A stretch of 64,000 nucleotides of DNA from Mayfieldus sp963772265 (GTDB lineage Bacteria > Actinomycetota > Thermoleophilia > Solirubrobacterales > 70-9), in NCBI GenBank assembly GCA_963772265.1, contig CAVYWS010000004.1, positions 1 to 64,000 of the forward strand, read 5' to 3'. Shown here one piece after another: positions 1 to 8,124 of this stretch. The notes beneath the pieces are model-generated. The model was given only the letters and a program-made list of their open reading frames with translations. It did not search any database and was not told where the DNA came from. Position 1 is the stretch's first letter, and the number at the start of each line of letters is the position of its first letter. A program made the position numbers and the translations under genes.

Positions 1-157
1 GTGTCGGGGAATCCGTGCCGACGTGCACTGTGTTGCAGGCCCTGGGTCATTCGCTCTGACTCGGCCGCTGAGCTTCGGTCGAATTCGCCGCAACCGTCAT
101 GTCTCATCCTGGTCTCATACCTACGGGATTCCGCATTGCAGAGCGGAGGATTAGCGG

Positions 158-427
158 TCTACGAAACCGAAGGTCACAGGTTCGAATCCTGTCGGGCGCG
201 TTCCATGTTGAGGCCGGAAACGGCTTTAGGAAGCCCGAAGCTGCGAGAGAACCTCAATTAGACGGATTGCTTAAAGGTCGGGGGTCCGGGCCTCGGTGCC
301 TGCCGCGACCATTGCGCAACTATCGCGCGCAAGCCAATCGCAGAGCCAAATCTCGTAGGCGCGAAGTCTTTAACTAGCGCGCACGATCGAGAGAATCATT
401 GGGCTCTCGCTTCTCGCGCAAAGCGAC
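158..427 (+). repeat. tRNA-Arg(ACG) 3'-half repeat, copy 1
   Basis: Positions 158-200 read as the 3' half of a tRNA-Arg(ACG): anticodon loop CTACGAA, anticodon-stem 3' strand, variable region, T arm ACAGG-TTCGAAT-CCTGT and acceptor 3' strand CGGGCGC plus discriminator G. No matching 5' half (GCGCCCG..., D arm) precedes it, so it is not a working tRNA gene. The next 230 bp are almost identical to copies 2 (4432-4763) and 3 (6453-6714). Only here does the anticodon stem still pair (CGGT/ACCG). This is the expected look of an att remnant left by tRNA-directed integration; that role is inferred. Confidence 0.8.
408..425. repeat. Boundary hairpin CGCTT-N8-AAGCG
   Basis: Stem 408-412/421-425 around a CTCGCGCA loop, at the distal end of repeat copy 1. 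It is one of at least six related hairpins (others at 2472, 4743, 6444, 8825 and 10135) sharing a YTTYTCGCG or TTTCGCG centre and lying between genes of the accessory region. Confidence 0.5.
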
Positions 428-482
428 AGCGCACCCCGGGCTGCTTCGAAGTCACGAGTCCAAATACGACAGAAGCGGCGGC

Positions 483-1470
483 CTAATGACGAACCAATTG
501 GGCGGCTTTCTTCACCGAGCGGGCTCGCTTTCGCCTGGTCCTTGTCGGCCGGTGGTTCGGCTCTGGTTCGCTCTCGATGATGCTCTGGATTGTCAGTTCG
601 ATCGCCGCCGAGTTGTGGAGCAGCTGGTCGTATACCGTTTGCCGACTGGTCCAGTCCTGCTCGTGGTTCTTCCGTTCCTTCTGGAGCATCTCGCTTAGCT
701 GCTGCCCGGTCTGCACCACCACGGCCAGCTCCTCCCGGAATTCGTCGCTGCGCAGATACTCGTAGAGCCGAGCGGTTTTGCCGGCGCGATCCTCGCCGGC
801 GCGCTCGGCGCGGTGAGTTTCGATCACTGCATGTCGCACGATCCACGCCAGATGCCGGACGTGGATCGGATCGGTGATCACGACATCATCCCGCACGCAG
901 GCGCCCTGTTCCTTCGCTGGCAGCGCGTGGCTGACAAGCAGGAGATAGGGCGTGCGATGTGTGCGCCCGTCCGTCTTGATCTGGCTGATGAAGCCGTTAC
1001 TCCAGCGCTTGGTGTCCTTGCACTCGTAAAGGATTACGCCAGCCTCTTCGAGCTTGCCGGCGCAGGGATAACGGACGGTCTGGAAGATGTCGCCGCCCTT
1101 GCCTTCGCGCCTGATCTCGTCATCGGGGAAAGCTTGGTGAGCTCCTCGGCGATGTCGGCCTCGTTCATGTCGCCACGGTCCGGGGCGCTCAGCCCCTCAA
1201 GCCGTCTCTGAAGATCTCCGTTCTGCGTCTGAAGCGTCGCGATCGTCCGTTCGAGTGCTCGCTCGTGCTTTGACTTCTCGCGGTCGAGCTCGACGCGGAT
1301 CTTCTTCTCTGTCGGATGCTCGCATCGCAGCCGACCTTCCGGTCGTAGTCGGCCTTCAGCTCGGCAAGCAGCTGGCGCCGCTGCCTCTGCTCGGCCTGAT
1401 GTAGGTGTTGAACAGCTTCATCGCTGCCCAGTGGCTGGTTGCAGTAGGGGCACTTGGCAGTCATGGTCAT
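483..1470 (-). CDS. DUF2130 domain protein (nuclease-like), frameshifted
   Basis: DUF2130 proteins have a coiled-coil N-terminal part and a C-terminal restriction-endonuclease-like domain; no reaction is established. The start at 1470 is followed by a Cys motif CPYCNQ and a charged coiled coil (EKKIRVELDREKSKHERALERT). Then comes the domain core GGDIFQTV, with LYECKDTKRWSNGF (E-x-K type) and PYLLLVSHALP. Two single-base shifts (near 1315 and 1131) split the frame, but residues on both sides continue the family pattern, so a sequencing error is likelier than decay. It starts 23 nt after the HIRAN gene on the same strand, so the two are probably one operon and act together. Role in DNA defence or repair is inferred from the fold and neighbours. 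Confidence 0.75.
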
Positions 1471-1493
1471 GTCCTTTCTTTGTGGATTAGCGA

Positions 1494-2117
1494 CTAGTCG
1501 AAGACTTTCGGGTGAGGCGGGATGTGTTCGGCGCCCAGCAGACGGTCTGGGCGAAAGATCGCCACCTTCAGACTCTCGCGGCGACCGCCAGGCGGTGCGA
1601 GCGTCGTAGCGACAGCTCAGGGCCATCACCCGCAGATCCTCGCCGCGGAGGAGGTTGCGAAGCCGGCTCGTGCTGCCCTTCTTCACGTATCCGGCCGTCT
1701 TGTCCCCGGCCCAGTTGCGAATGGCGATCGCCTTCGGGTCATACGGGTTCTCGGGCTCGGGGACCAGTCGCACCGGCTGGCCCGGCTCAAAGCCAGGATC
1801 GGCCAGGTCGTCCTGGTGGTAGCCTGCCGCCTACCGCGTTGATCGCCAGGACACCGAGCTCGTCGCCACGTCGACCACATGCAGTGATGCGCTGCCCAGA
1901 TCCGCCCGTCAGGGGTCTCAAAGCCATATCCGGCGGCAGTCTGTTCCAGCCCGTGGGCGTAGTCCCACGGCCGGAGCGCCAGCACGGGAGCGTGCTCGTA
2001 GTCCTCAGGCTCGGCGTAGTCGGGGTCCCGCATCGCCGCCGCCGGGATCGAGAACTCCGCTTCAACCGAGACTGGTGGGGACTTGTGTCGGATGAAGAAC
2101 TCCGAAATGACGCTCAC
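1494..2117 (-). CDS. HIRAN domain protein
   Basis: HIRAN is a small OB-like fold that binds DNA ends or 3'-OH groups in HLTF/Rad5-type repair proteins. The signature LVPEPENPYDPKAIAI...AGYVKKG lies at about 1660-1790, in the C-terminal half of a protein of roughly 205 residues. The GTG start at 2117 follows a good ribosome site (GAGAGG). The N-terminal half (ISEFFIRHK...YEHAPVLALRPWDYAHG) is not recognised. At least two indels (near 1840 and 1580) break the frame; corrected, it ends RPDRLLGAEHIPPHPKVFD at 1494, just upstream of the DUF2130 gene. No helicase or nuclease domain is attached, so HIRAN probably acts as the DNA-recognition partner of DUF2130 (inference). Confidence 0.7.
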
Positions 2118-2732
2118 GGGGCAACCTCTCTGTGCTCTCGTAAGTCCGCAGTCGCCAAGCGAGTCGCTTGAACGGGAACGTCCTCTAGCGGAATTGATGG
2201 ACGGGGGCCGAGCGGGGTGGCGGGTCTGCTTCGGCTCGTCAGCGAGTCCAGCAACCGTTCCAATGACCACCATACACCCTCAACTCAAGAAACCTAATTC
2301 AGGTATTCGCCGCGGGCGACCCCAGCGCGGCACGTCGTGTTCGTCAGCTTCGTGGGTTCGTCCTTTCTCTCGTGCCTGCACCCACCAATGACCGACTCTC
2401 ACACGAGACGGATCGGTTCATGGCGTCCGGTCACCCCCTTGCATGAAGCGGCAATGCGCGCTGGCGCTGCTGCTTTTCGCGCAAAGCGGGAGCGAGCTGA
2501 CGGTCGACACCGTCTCCGTTCGATCAGCCGCCGAAATGGAACTGCATCTTGACCAAATCGTCCCGCCGGGTACTCGAGGAATTTGGTTCGCAGGAGCTCG
2601 GGTTCGGCTATTGGAATGGAGGGGGCTGGGATCAAGGAAATCGGCGACCTCTTTGGGTAGCCCAGGTCGGTGCTAAAGGCCGGTCGGGCCGGGAAGCCCA
2701 GTCCCTCAGGTGCCCCGCGACCTGACCCCGGC
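2118..2732. other. Intergenic stretch, no convincing gene
   Basis: About 615 bases between two minus-strand genes. I see no reading frame with recognisable protein features. The only structure noticed is the boundary hairpin at 2472-2487. Confidence 0.5.
2472..2487. repeat. Boundary hairpin GCTTT-TCGCGC-AAAGC
   Basis: Perfect 5-bp stem 2472-2476/2483-2487 around TCGCGC, in the gap between the HIRAN and PD-(D/E)XK genes. It is related to the hairpins at 408, 4743, 6444, 8825 and 10135. Confidence 0.5.
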
Positions 2733-3890
2733 TCATTCAGTCGAGCGAGCTAACAGCAATTGATGGATCGTCATAAGGCGATCGTCGGCCCACCGCGCGA
2801 TGCGCTCGGCCTGTCCACGCAGGCTCTTTTCCTCCTCGGATACCACATCCGACAGGGCGCGAGTATCGAAGACGCGACCGATCTGTCCCTGCCAAGTCCC
2901 AGTAACACGAAATCCCGCGTCTTCGACCGCGAGCCGGAGGGGCTCGCCTGGGCGGAGTCCCTCAGGCCAGTCTGCTTCCAGCCAAACGGACACACCTGCT
3001 CCGATCGTCGGTTGATCTTGCTCCGCGGTGACCCAGTTCTCGGGGGCGAGGATCAGCCCCCGCCAAACCGTCTCTGGGTTAGCGCTCAGGCGATCGAGCA
3101 CCGGCTTGTCCTCCACCCAAGCCCATAGCTCCCATCCCGTCCAGTCTCTTGTCCTGCCCCCCTTGTCAATCTGCCAGCGGGCCGGCTCTCCCTCGAACCC
3201 GAGCTTGTATAGCTCTTCACATGCATACTCGAAGAGAAGGTCCCATCTTTCGCGAACCTCGCGGAGGTGCGGCACGACCCGCAGGTCGTGCTCCGTGAGG
3301 GGTCCCGCAACTTTCACGCCGACATTCTGTCGCTCCAAATAGCGGAGAAGCTCGGCCAACATCCGGTACTGGCTCGGTGCCTCGGGACGCATGCTCGAAC
3401 TGCGCCAATTCCCGGCATTGAATTCTGCCGCCCAGCGCCGTCCCAGCTGATCCACCTCGTCCGCCAGTTGCTGCCAACCAATCGACACGAAACGAGGATT
3501 CGGCCGCTCCCCGGTGGGGGAGATGAAGAGAATTGGGATCCGTGATTCGATGCCGCAGTAACCCGCCGTCTGCAGAGGCGTGGGGGGTGCGTCGATCTTG
3601 TTCTCGCAGAAGAACAGACGGGTCGGCGGCCGTGCGGGATCGTGAAACTCAATCTCCATGTCGGGTCGGCCGCTACTGAGTCCGCGCTGGGTTCGAACGC
3701 TGTAGCCAGAGGAGGCCCAGTCCTGGGCCGCTTCCGCGTTGACGCCGAACGCTTGCTCTGAGAGCCAGCCAACGAGGCGTGGCGCGGCTCTGAGGACCGA
3801 AGCGAAGATCTCGGTGAGCCGGTTCTCGCGCTCGCTGCCGGGACGGTAGGAATCGGCGGCATCGAGAAGGGAATGTTCGGCGTCGTCCAT
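2733..3890 (-). CDS. PD-(D/E)XK nuclease family protein
   Basis: Intact frame of 385 residues. The N-terminal half has the motifs of the PDDEXK_4 family: ENRLTEIFASVL (residues ~22-33), the metal-binding Asp in RPDMEIEF (~75) and ENKIDA (E-x-K, ~96), followed by Q and Y of the family (LQTAGYCGIE). The C-terminal half (~150-385) is rich in aromatic residues (WTGWELWAWVE, GVSVWLEADWP) and may sense or bind a partner; I do not recognise it. The start is 14 nt downstream of the Cys-rich gene at 3905-4345, so the two form an operon. Members of this family occur widely in phage-defence loci; the target is unknown. Confidence 0.75.
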   Translation of the reverse strand: MDDAEHSLLDAADSYRPGSERENRLTEIFASVLRAAPRLVGWLSEQAFGVNAEAAQDWASSGYSVRTQRGLSSGRPDMEIEFHDPARPPTRLFFCENKIDAPPTPLQTAGYCGIESRIPILFISPTGERPNPRFVSIGWQQLADEVDQLGRRWAAEFNAGNWRSSSMRPEAPSQYRMLAELLRYLERQNVGVKVAGPLTEHDLRVVPHLREVRERWDLLFEYACEELYKLGFEGEPARWQIDKGGRTRDWTGWELWAWVEDKPVLDRLSANPETVWRGLILAPENWVTAEQDQPTIGAGVSVWLEADWPEGLRPGEPLRLAVEDAGFRVTGTWQGQIGRVFDTRALSDVVSEEEKSLRGQAERIARWADDRLMTIHQLLLARSTE

Positions 3891-3904
3891 GCTGCGAAAA
3901 GCAG

Positions 3905-4345
3905 TCAGATATCCGGCCAGTCAAGCTCGGGATTTAGCCCGCCGTCATCCCAGTACAACCGCTCGAGCTCGCCGTGGCGCTGCGCCCAGAACAAGAACTC
4001 AATAGACGCGGATCGCCACACGGTGCTGCCGCACCTTGCCATCACCCTTCGCGTCCGGGCGGTCCGCGTGGGCAGGAGGTGCCGCCAGTTGAACTCGAGA
4101 ATGCGCCAGACGCGGCTCCAGACTGGGTAGGGAGAGTCGGCCGGGTGGAGTAGGCCGCAAGGGACGCACCGAGAGCAGCGGGTGTAGTCGATCTGGTGCC
4201 AACGCACCACCCCGGAAGGCCAGCCGATTAGCCCGTCCCAACAGAAATGGGCGATGCAGCAGATCGGGTAGCCGTACCGCCGGCCCTCGCGCCAGTTATA
4301 GAAGACGCGTCTGAGTCCCTCGGTGTCATCCAGACTCTCGGCCAT
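3905..4345 (-). CDS. Cys-rich hypothetical protein, first gene of nuclease pair
   Basis: A 146-residue protein of unknown function. The start ATG at 4345 follows an AAGGG ribosome site. It has a GYPICCIAHFCWDG motif (residues ~26-39) and a second cluster RCSRCVPCGLLH (~58-69), giving six closely placed cysteines that could bind zinc or another metal. The GYPxCC pattern recalls DUF483-like proteins, but that is only a resemblance. Arg and Trp are abundant. It lies 14 nt before the PD-(D/E)XK gene on the same strand, so it probably provides recognition or control for that nuclease (inference). Confidence 0.55.
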   Translation of the reverse strand: MAESLDDTEGLRRVFYNWREGRRYGYPICCIAHFCWDGLIGWPSGVVRWHQIDYTRCSRCVPCGLLHPADSPYPVWSRVWRILEFNWRHLLPTRTARTRRVMARCGSTVWRSASIEFLFWAQRHGELERLYWDDGGLNPELDWPDI

Positions 4346-4431
4346 CACCCTTCCGTTCGGATCGTAAAGATGCCTCGACCGGGAGTAGTAGCGAAGCCTC
4401 GTGTCTGGCTGACGCCTCCTATCAGGTGAAA

Positions 4432-4763
4432 GCAGGAGCCACTGGACTGTTCAGACAGGAGGCTCGGTCTTAAGGTTTCAAGACCAATGGTCAATCTACG
4501 AAGCCGAAGGTCACAGGTTCGAATCCTGTCGGGCGCGCTCCATGTTGAGGCCGGAAACGGCTTTAGGAAGCCCGAAGCTGCGAGAGAACCTCAATTAGAC
4601 GGATTGCTTAAAGGTCGGGGGTCCGGGCCTCGGTGCCTGCCGCGACCATTGCGCAACTATCGCGCGCAAGCCACCCGCAGAGCCGAATCTCGTAGGCGGG
4701 AGGTGTTTAACTAGCGCGCACGATCGAGAGAATCATTGGGCTCTCCCTTCTCGCGCATAGCGG
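4432..4763 (+). repeat. tRNA-Arg(ACG) 3'-half repeat, copy 2
   Basis: The tRNA-like part is 4495-4537. About 270 bp from the anticodon loop onward match copy 1 with roughly a dozen and a half differences. The ~63 bases upstream match copy 3, including the nested hairpins GGTCTT-N8-AAGACC and GACC-AAT-GGTC (4482-4492) that take the place of the 5' half of the tRNA. The anticodon-stem 5' strand is therefore lost while the 3' strand AAGCCG stays, as expected of an attachment-site remnant. Confidence 0.8.
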
Positions 4764-4766
4764 GAG
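4743..4766. repeat. Boundary hairpin CTCCC-N14-GGGAG
   Basis: Stem 4743-4747/4762-4766 around TTCTCGCGCATAGC, ending repeat copy 2 exactly as the hairpin at 408 ends copy 1. The arms differ between the two copies (CGCTT/AAGCG against CTCCC/GGGAG) yet pairing is kept. Confidence 0.5.
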
Positions 4767-4924
4767 CGCCGCGAAATAACCGCGTAGCGCACGCTCGCAT
4801 CCAAGGCAGCCAACGTCGGGAACTCGACAACGTGCTTGCATCGACGGGAAGGAGGGTGGTAGGAGTCGTGGACCGACCCTCGACGTGACCGACCGCTGAG
4901 AAACGGTTGGCCGAAGTCGGTGCG

Positions 4925-5911
4925 CTACACGGGGAGCGCTGCGATGTGTGGGCGAAGCGCCCCTTCCAAGCGGATCATCTCGTCGATGGCCTCTTCGTGG
5001 ATGCGCGGCCATTGGTCCTCCGCATCCCGATAGCCGCCCTTGATGATCGGAGCAAGGATCCGGCACGCGCGCTTCCCTTCAAGGGCCTGCCACATGAGGG
5101 GGGCGCCGAACGCTTGCTCGATTTCCTCCTGGTGTGCACGGAGAGACTCGAAGACTTCCAGGTTCTCGCGATCCTGCCCACGCCCGCGATCGATGTAGAG
5201 GTGGACCCACGTCTCGTGCTGTGCGACGGCATAGTGAAAGCTGAGTCCGCGCTTCCCGGCCCCGGTGGCGACGTAGCTGTAGCGGCTCGGCGAGATGGCA
5301 GCGTGAAGCCGAGTCGCAGCCTTGGCCCGATCGAGCAGTTCGGTCCACCACCGGAGCCGGATTTCATGACGCTCGCCGAACTCCTTCTTGGTGTCTCGTA
5401 CGCGACGCGTCTCCTCGCTCGGCCCCGCGATCAGCGTCAGAAGCGGCGCCGCCGGTGAGTCGCCGATCCTGATCGCCTCGACCTTCAGCAAGTAGAAGTC
5501 GGCCGATGACTCGTTGAGCCACCCGACGGCTCGAATGTGCTCCGGACGGGGTTCGCTCACGATCCAGATCGCCGCCCTCGCCTCCATCGCGGCCAGGTAG
5601 GTGATGAGCTTTCCGAGGTGGTCGTGGTTGCTCTTCTCGAGTTGGTTCTCGATCACGAGCCGGTCGCCGGCCTCGTCCTCAGCCACGAGATCGACGCTGA
5701 AGCTGCCGGCAGCCTGTTCGCGGCTGGCATCCACCAGATTCAAATCCAGTGCGTCGTTGAGAACATCGAGGTTCTCCTCGAGCCAAGCCGTGAAGTCGTG
5801 CGCCTCGTGGGCCCACACTTCCCGGAGCGAAACGCGCCGGATCTTGCTGATGTCCTCGGTGGTAGCAGCCACCGCCTCAGGGGCCAGACCGTCCCGAAAC
5901 TCGGACTCCAT
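4925..5911 (-). CDS. DUF4268 protein with N-terminal PD-(D/E)XK-like domain
   Basis: Intact, 328 residues. The N-terminal half has the layout of a restriction-endonuclease fold: FSVDLVAEDEAGDRLVIENQLEKSNHDHLGKLITY (residues ~70-104), with Asp of VDL and the E-N-Q variant of E-x-K. The C-terminal half matches DUF4268 (ERHEIRLRWWTELLDRAK, HETWVHLYIDRG). The family's activity is not established, though it is common in defence-rich regions. A TANNNT -10 box (TAACCT, 5920-5925 on this strand) ends 8 nt before the ATG, so the mRNA is probably leaderless. It is the main gene of the short second cassette between repeats 2 and 3. The Q in place of K may lower or change nuclease activity. Confidence 0.75.
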   Translation of the reverse strand: MESEFRDGLAPEAVAATTEDISKIRRVSLREVWAHEAHDFTAWLEENLDVLNDALDLNLVDASREQAAGSFSVDLVAEDEAGDRLVIENQLEKSNHDHLGKLITYLAAMEARAAIWIVSEPRPEHIRAVGWLNESSADFYLLKVEAIRIGDSPAAPLLTLIAGPSEETRRVRDTKKEFGERHEIRLRWWTELLDRAKAATRLHAAISPSRYSYVATGAGKRGLSFHYAVAQHETWVHLYIDRGRGQDRENLEVFESLRAHQEEIEQAFGAPLMWQALEGKRACRILAPIIKGGYRDAEDQWPRIHEEAIDEMIRLEGALRPHIAALPV

Positions 5912-5979
5912 TTGAGGCCAGGTTATCTCAGCGTAAATGCGCTCTGAGCGCGAAGGCCGCGATGTCGGAGCAGACTCGC

Positions 5980-6324
5980 CTACTCAGGGATCGGCTCGTG
6001 CTTCCGATGCTCGGCCCGCTCCCGGTTGAGCATATTCGGGTAGATGAACCAGTAGCACCAGCCGTTGATCTCGAGGTAGTGGTTCGTCATTACGTAGTCG
6101 GGCCGGTACGGCGCCCGATACTTGGCCCGGTAGCCCTCGGCCTTGATCAGCCGGACGAAGGCGTCGAACAAGTTGGTGTCCACCTCGCGCCAGTCCTTGA
6201 TCACGTACTCGTGCGGATCCGGCGTCTTGCCGGTGTCACCCACCTCGACCATCTTGACCCCCCGCCACGGGACGGAGGCGATGAACTTCTCCGCGTCGCG
6301 CATGGTCATTTCCGCGTCCGCCAC
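5980..6324 (-). CDS. Small hypothetical protein in DUF4268 cassette
   Basis: 114 residues, GTG start with an AAAGGAG ribosome site. The protein is aromatic and basic (YRAKYRAPYRPDYVMTNHYLEINGWCYWFIYP). Function is not recognised. It lies 68 nt upstream of the DUF4268 gene on the same strand and within the same repeat-bounded cassette, so co-acquisition is certain and co-function possible. Confidence 0.55.
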   Translation of the reverse strand: MADAEMTMRDAEKFIASVPWRGVKMVEVGDTGKTPDPHEYVIKDWREVDTNLFDAFVRLIKAEGYRAKYRAPYRPDYVMTNHYLEINGWCYWFIYPNMLNRERAEHRKHEPIPE

Positions 6325-6443
6325 TGCTGCTCCTTTGCTCGAGCGGTAATCCTCATGCCCGACAACCGAAACGCTCTGCGAACTCTGGGCAGCAGACCTC
6401 GACCCCAGCGTGGGGGAACTCCACGAGAAGCCTCACTCTCTCG

Positions 6444-6456
6444 CTTTCGCGTGAAG
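6444..6456. repeat. Boundary hairpin CTTT-CGCGT-GAAG
   Basis: Short imperfect hairpin upstream of repeat copy 3. The equivalent place upstream of copy 2 keeps only the right arm (TGAAAGCAGGAGCC). Confidence 0.35.
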
Positions 6457-6714
6457 GCAGAAGCCATCGGGCTGTTCAGCCAGGAGGCTCGATCTTAAGG
6501 TTTCAAGACCAATGGTCAATCTACGAAGCCGAAGATCACAGGTTCGAATCCTGTCGGGCGCGCTCCATGTTGAGGCCGGAAACGGCTTTAGGAAGCCCGA
6601 AGCTGCGAGAGAACCTCAATTAGACGGATTGCTTAAAGGTCGGGGGTCCGGGCCTCGGTGCCTGCCGCGACCGTCGCGCAACTATCGCGCGGAGTGCAGC
6701 CGCAGAGCCAAATC
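6453..6714 (+). repeat. tRNA-Arg(ACG) 3'-half repeat, copy 3
   Basis: The tRNA-like part is 6520-6562. One base differs in the variable region (GAAGATCACAGG against GAAGGTCACAGG). Upstream bases match copy 2. Downstream similarity ends at about 6714, roughly 50 bp earlier than in copies 1 and 2, and the terminal hairpin is missing, so this copy is either truncated or marks the edge of an older element. Confidence 0.8.
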
Positions 6715-6852
6715 GGCGCCCTTCATTCGCTGGATCTATCGCGCTTGTTCGAACGGCTGCCAGGGAGTCGGACTAAACATGGACAGACCCGGAGTCAGAA
6801 CCGCTCGTGCAACGAGCAAGGGGTAGACGGTCTACATGCTCGGAGCGTCAAA

Positions 6853-7731
6853 TCAGGCGGGTAGCGGAGGCCGATCGTCCCAGTCCCATCCCGGTCCAAG
6901 AAGCCTCTCCTCGTCGGGATCAGGCAGAAACTCCCAATCCCATCGGCCCTGCTCCTCAATGTTCCAAGCGATCCAGTTCCACTGATTTCCCACAGTTTCA
7001 CCTTCTTGCGTCGGCTCGTAGTGCCCGCCTTCGGTGACCCGGACGAGGCGCGAGGAAATTAGGCGCTCAAAGGACGTTCCAAACCACCTACAGAGCCGTC
7101 TGACGCTTTTGCTGCTGACCGGAGGCGGTCCAACGATCAGCTGGGCCAAGACGTCCTGAAGCTCGTGGGGATAACGATCAGCCTGCTCGTAAAGTCCAAG
7201 AACGCCTCGACCGCCTGAGCTGATCGTCGCTGTGGCCTGTTTCCAATCAAGGTCGACAACTGGTGCGAAGGGCTCGAGCATCTGCGAATCCGGCTCGATC
7301 CAAGGCAGCTGATAGCGGTCCCACAGCCAATAGATGTTCACCTGGTGGCGTTGGCATAGGTCCAACACATCCGATACGGGAGCTGGGCCGTGTCGTTCGA
7401 GAGCCTCGAGAAGTGAACCCATTCGCATCAGAAGCGTCAATCGCGGCCGCCGGATAGCCGGGAAGATGCTGCGCACGGCAGAAGCGGTCCAAGGCTCCCC
7501 CTCATGTGGCTTTGGGCGAGGCGGAGGACACGGCAGGGCGTTGATCTCTTCCGCGATTTCCTCCAGCGTGTAAGCCGGCACGCCCTCCGCATCGATGGAT
7601 GTTTTCGCCCGCTCGACAATTTTCTCGACGGCGGCCGGCGCGCGGCGTGGGGGGCGACCGGCGCGTCGCCCTCTGGGGTTGCTCTCGATCACGCAGGGAA
7701 CGATAGCAGCGTAATCGGACTGGATTTGCAT
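6853..7731 (-). CDS. Hypothetical protein with serine-recombinase-like segment
   Basis: 292 residues from the ATG at 7731. I chose this start because a TACATT -10 box (7736-7741, minus strand) ends 4 nt upstream, which suits a leaderless mRNA; an open frame continues to 7809. After a basic tract (RRAGRPPRRAP) comes YTLEEIAEEIN...GEPWTASAVRSIF (residues ~52-90). This resembles the 'IA..LN..G...W....V..IL' helix-turn-helix of large serine recombinases, but no resolvase catalytic domain is present. The C-terminal part is acidic and Trp-rich (WNWIAWNIEEQGRWDWEFLP). It is probably a DNA-binding protein and is divergent from the microprotein operon at 7830. Confidence 0.55.
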   Translation of the reverse strand: MQIQSDYAAIVPCVIESNPRGRRAGRPPRRAPAAVEKIVERAKTSIDAEGVPAYTLEEIAEEINALPCPPPRPKPHEGEPWTASAVRSIFPAIRRPRLTLLMRMGSLLEALERHGPAPVSDVLDLCQRHQVNIYWLWDRYQLPWIEPDSQMLEPFAPVVDLDWKQATATISSGGRGVLGLYEQADRYPHELQDVLAQLIVGPPPVSSKSVRRLCRWFGTSFERLISSRLVRVTEGGHYEPTQEGETVGNQWNWIAWNIEEQGRWDWEFLPDPDEERLLGPGWDWDDRPPLPA

Positions 7732-7829
7732 AAAAAATGTAAAGTCCTTGACTTTCCGCCACAGCTCTGCCAGACTGGCTCTTCGCGGGCATTGAGCTCG
7801 AGAGAACAAGTTGAAAGGAGAAACGAACC

Positions 7830-7985
7830 ATGCCGATCTACCCGCGCACCGATGGCGGTCTTGTCATCACCAATTACCGGGGCCGTCATGTGTCGGTGTC
7901 ACGCACCGACGGAACGATTTTCGTCGGCCCGAAGCCGGGCCCGGGGGAACCACCCAAGTTCCCTCAGCCCTCGAAGAAGAGATGA
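7830..7985 (+). CDS. 51-residue microprotein
   Basis: ATG at 7830, six bases after a strong AAAGGAG-type ribosome site. The protein is MPIYPRTDGGLVITNYRGRH... and ends in a Pro/Lys tail (PKFPQPSKKR). The middle has a beta-strand pattern with a repeated TDGG/TDGT turn. No signal peptide or membrane segment is visible. A putative promoter TTGACT (7748-7753)-17 nt-CAGACT lies upstream. It is followed 19 nt later by a second microprotein and then a strong terminator, so it is a compact two-gene unit. Function unknown. Confidence 0.6.
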   Translation: MPIYPRTDGGLVITNYRGRHVSVSRTDGTIFVGPKPGPGEPPKFPQPSKKR

Positions 7986-8004
7986 CCTGAGGAAGGAGAA
8001 AACG

Positions 8005-8112
8005 GTGTCAACACTCGGCCTGCGGCTTCTCGAAGCCGCGCTGACCACATTCGTCTCAATCATCGCCGCGAAAGTCTTCGAGGACCTATTCGACAACGAG
8101 TTCACGACCTGA
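8005..8112 (+). CDS. 35-residue amphipathic microprotein
   Basis: GTG start at 8005 with a GGAAGGAG ribosome site in the gap after the first microprotein. The peptide (LRLLEAALTTFVSIIAAKVFEDLFDNEF) is predicted to form one hydrophobic or amphipathic helix with an acidic end. Such peptides can be membrane-active toxins, sensors or protein-docking segments; none can be chosen from sequence alone. The unit ends with the terminator at 8125-8149. Confidence 0.55.
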   Translation: MSTLGLRLLEAALTTFVSIIAAKVFEDLFDNEFTT

Positions 8113-8124
8113 GAACGGGAACGA

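Noticed and set aside
1..200. Functional tRNA-Arg gene at the left end
   Set aside because: Only the 3' half fits; no D arm or GCGCCCG acceptor strand precedes it, and the spacing to the anticodon stem is wrong.
158..6714. CRISPR array
   Set aside because: Repeats are ~260-330 bp and spaced by kilobases with genes between them; no short regular repeats or cas genes.
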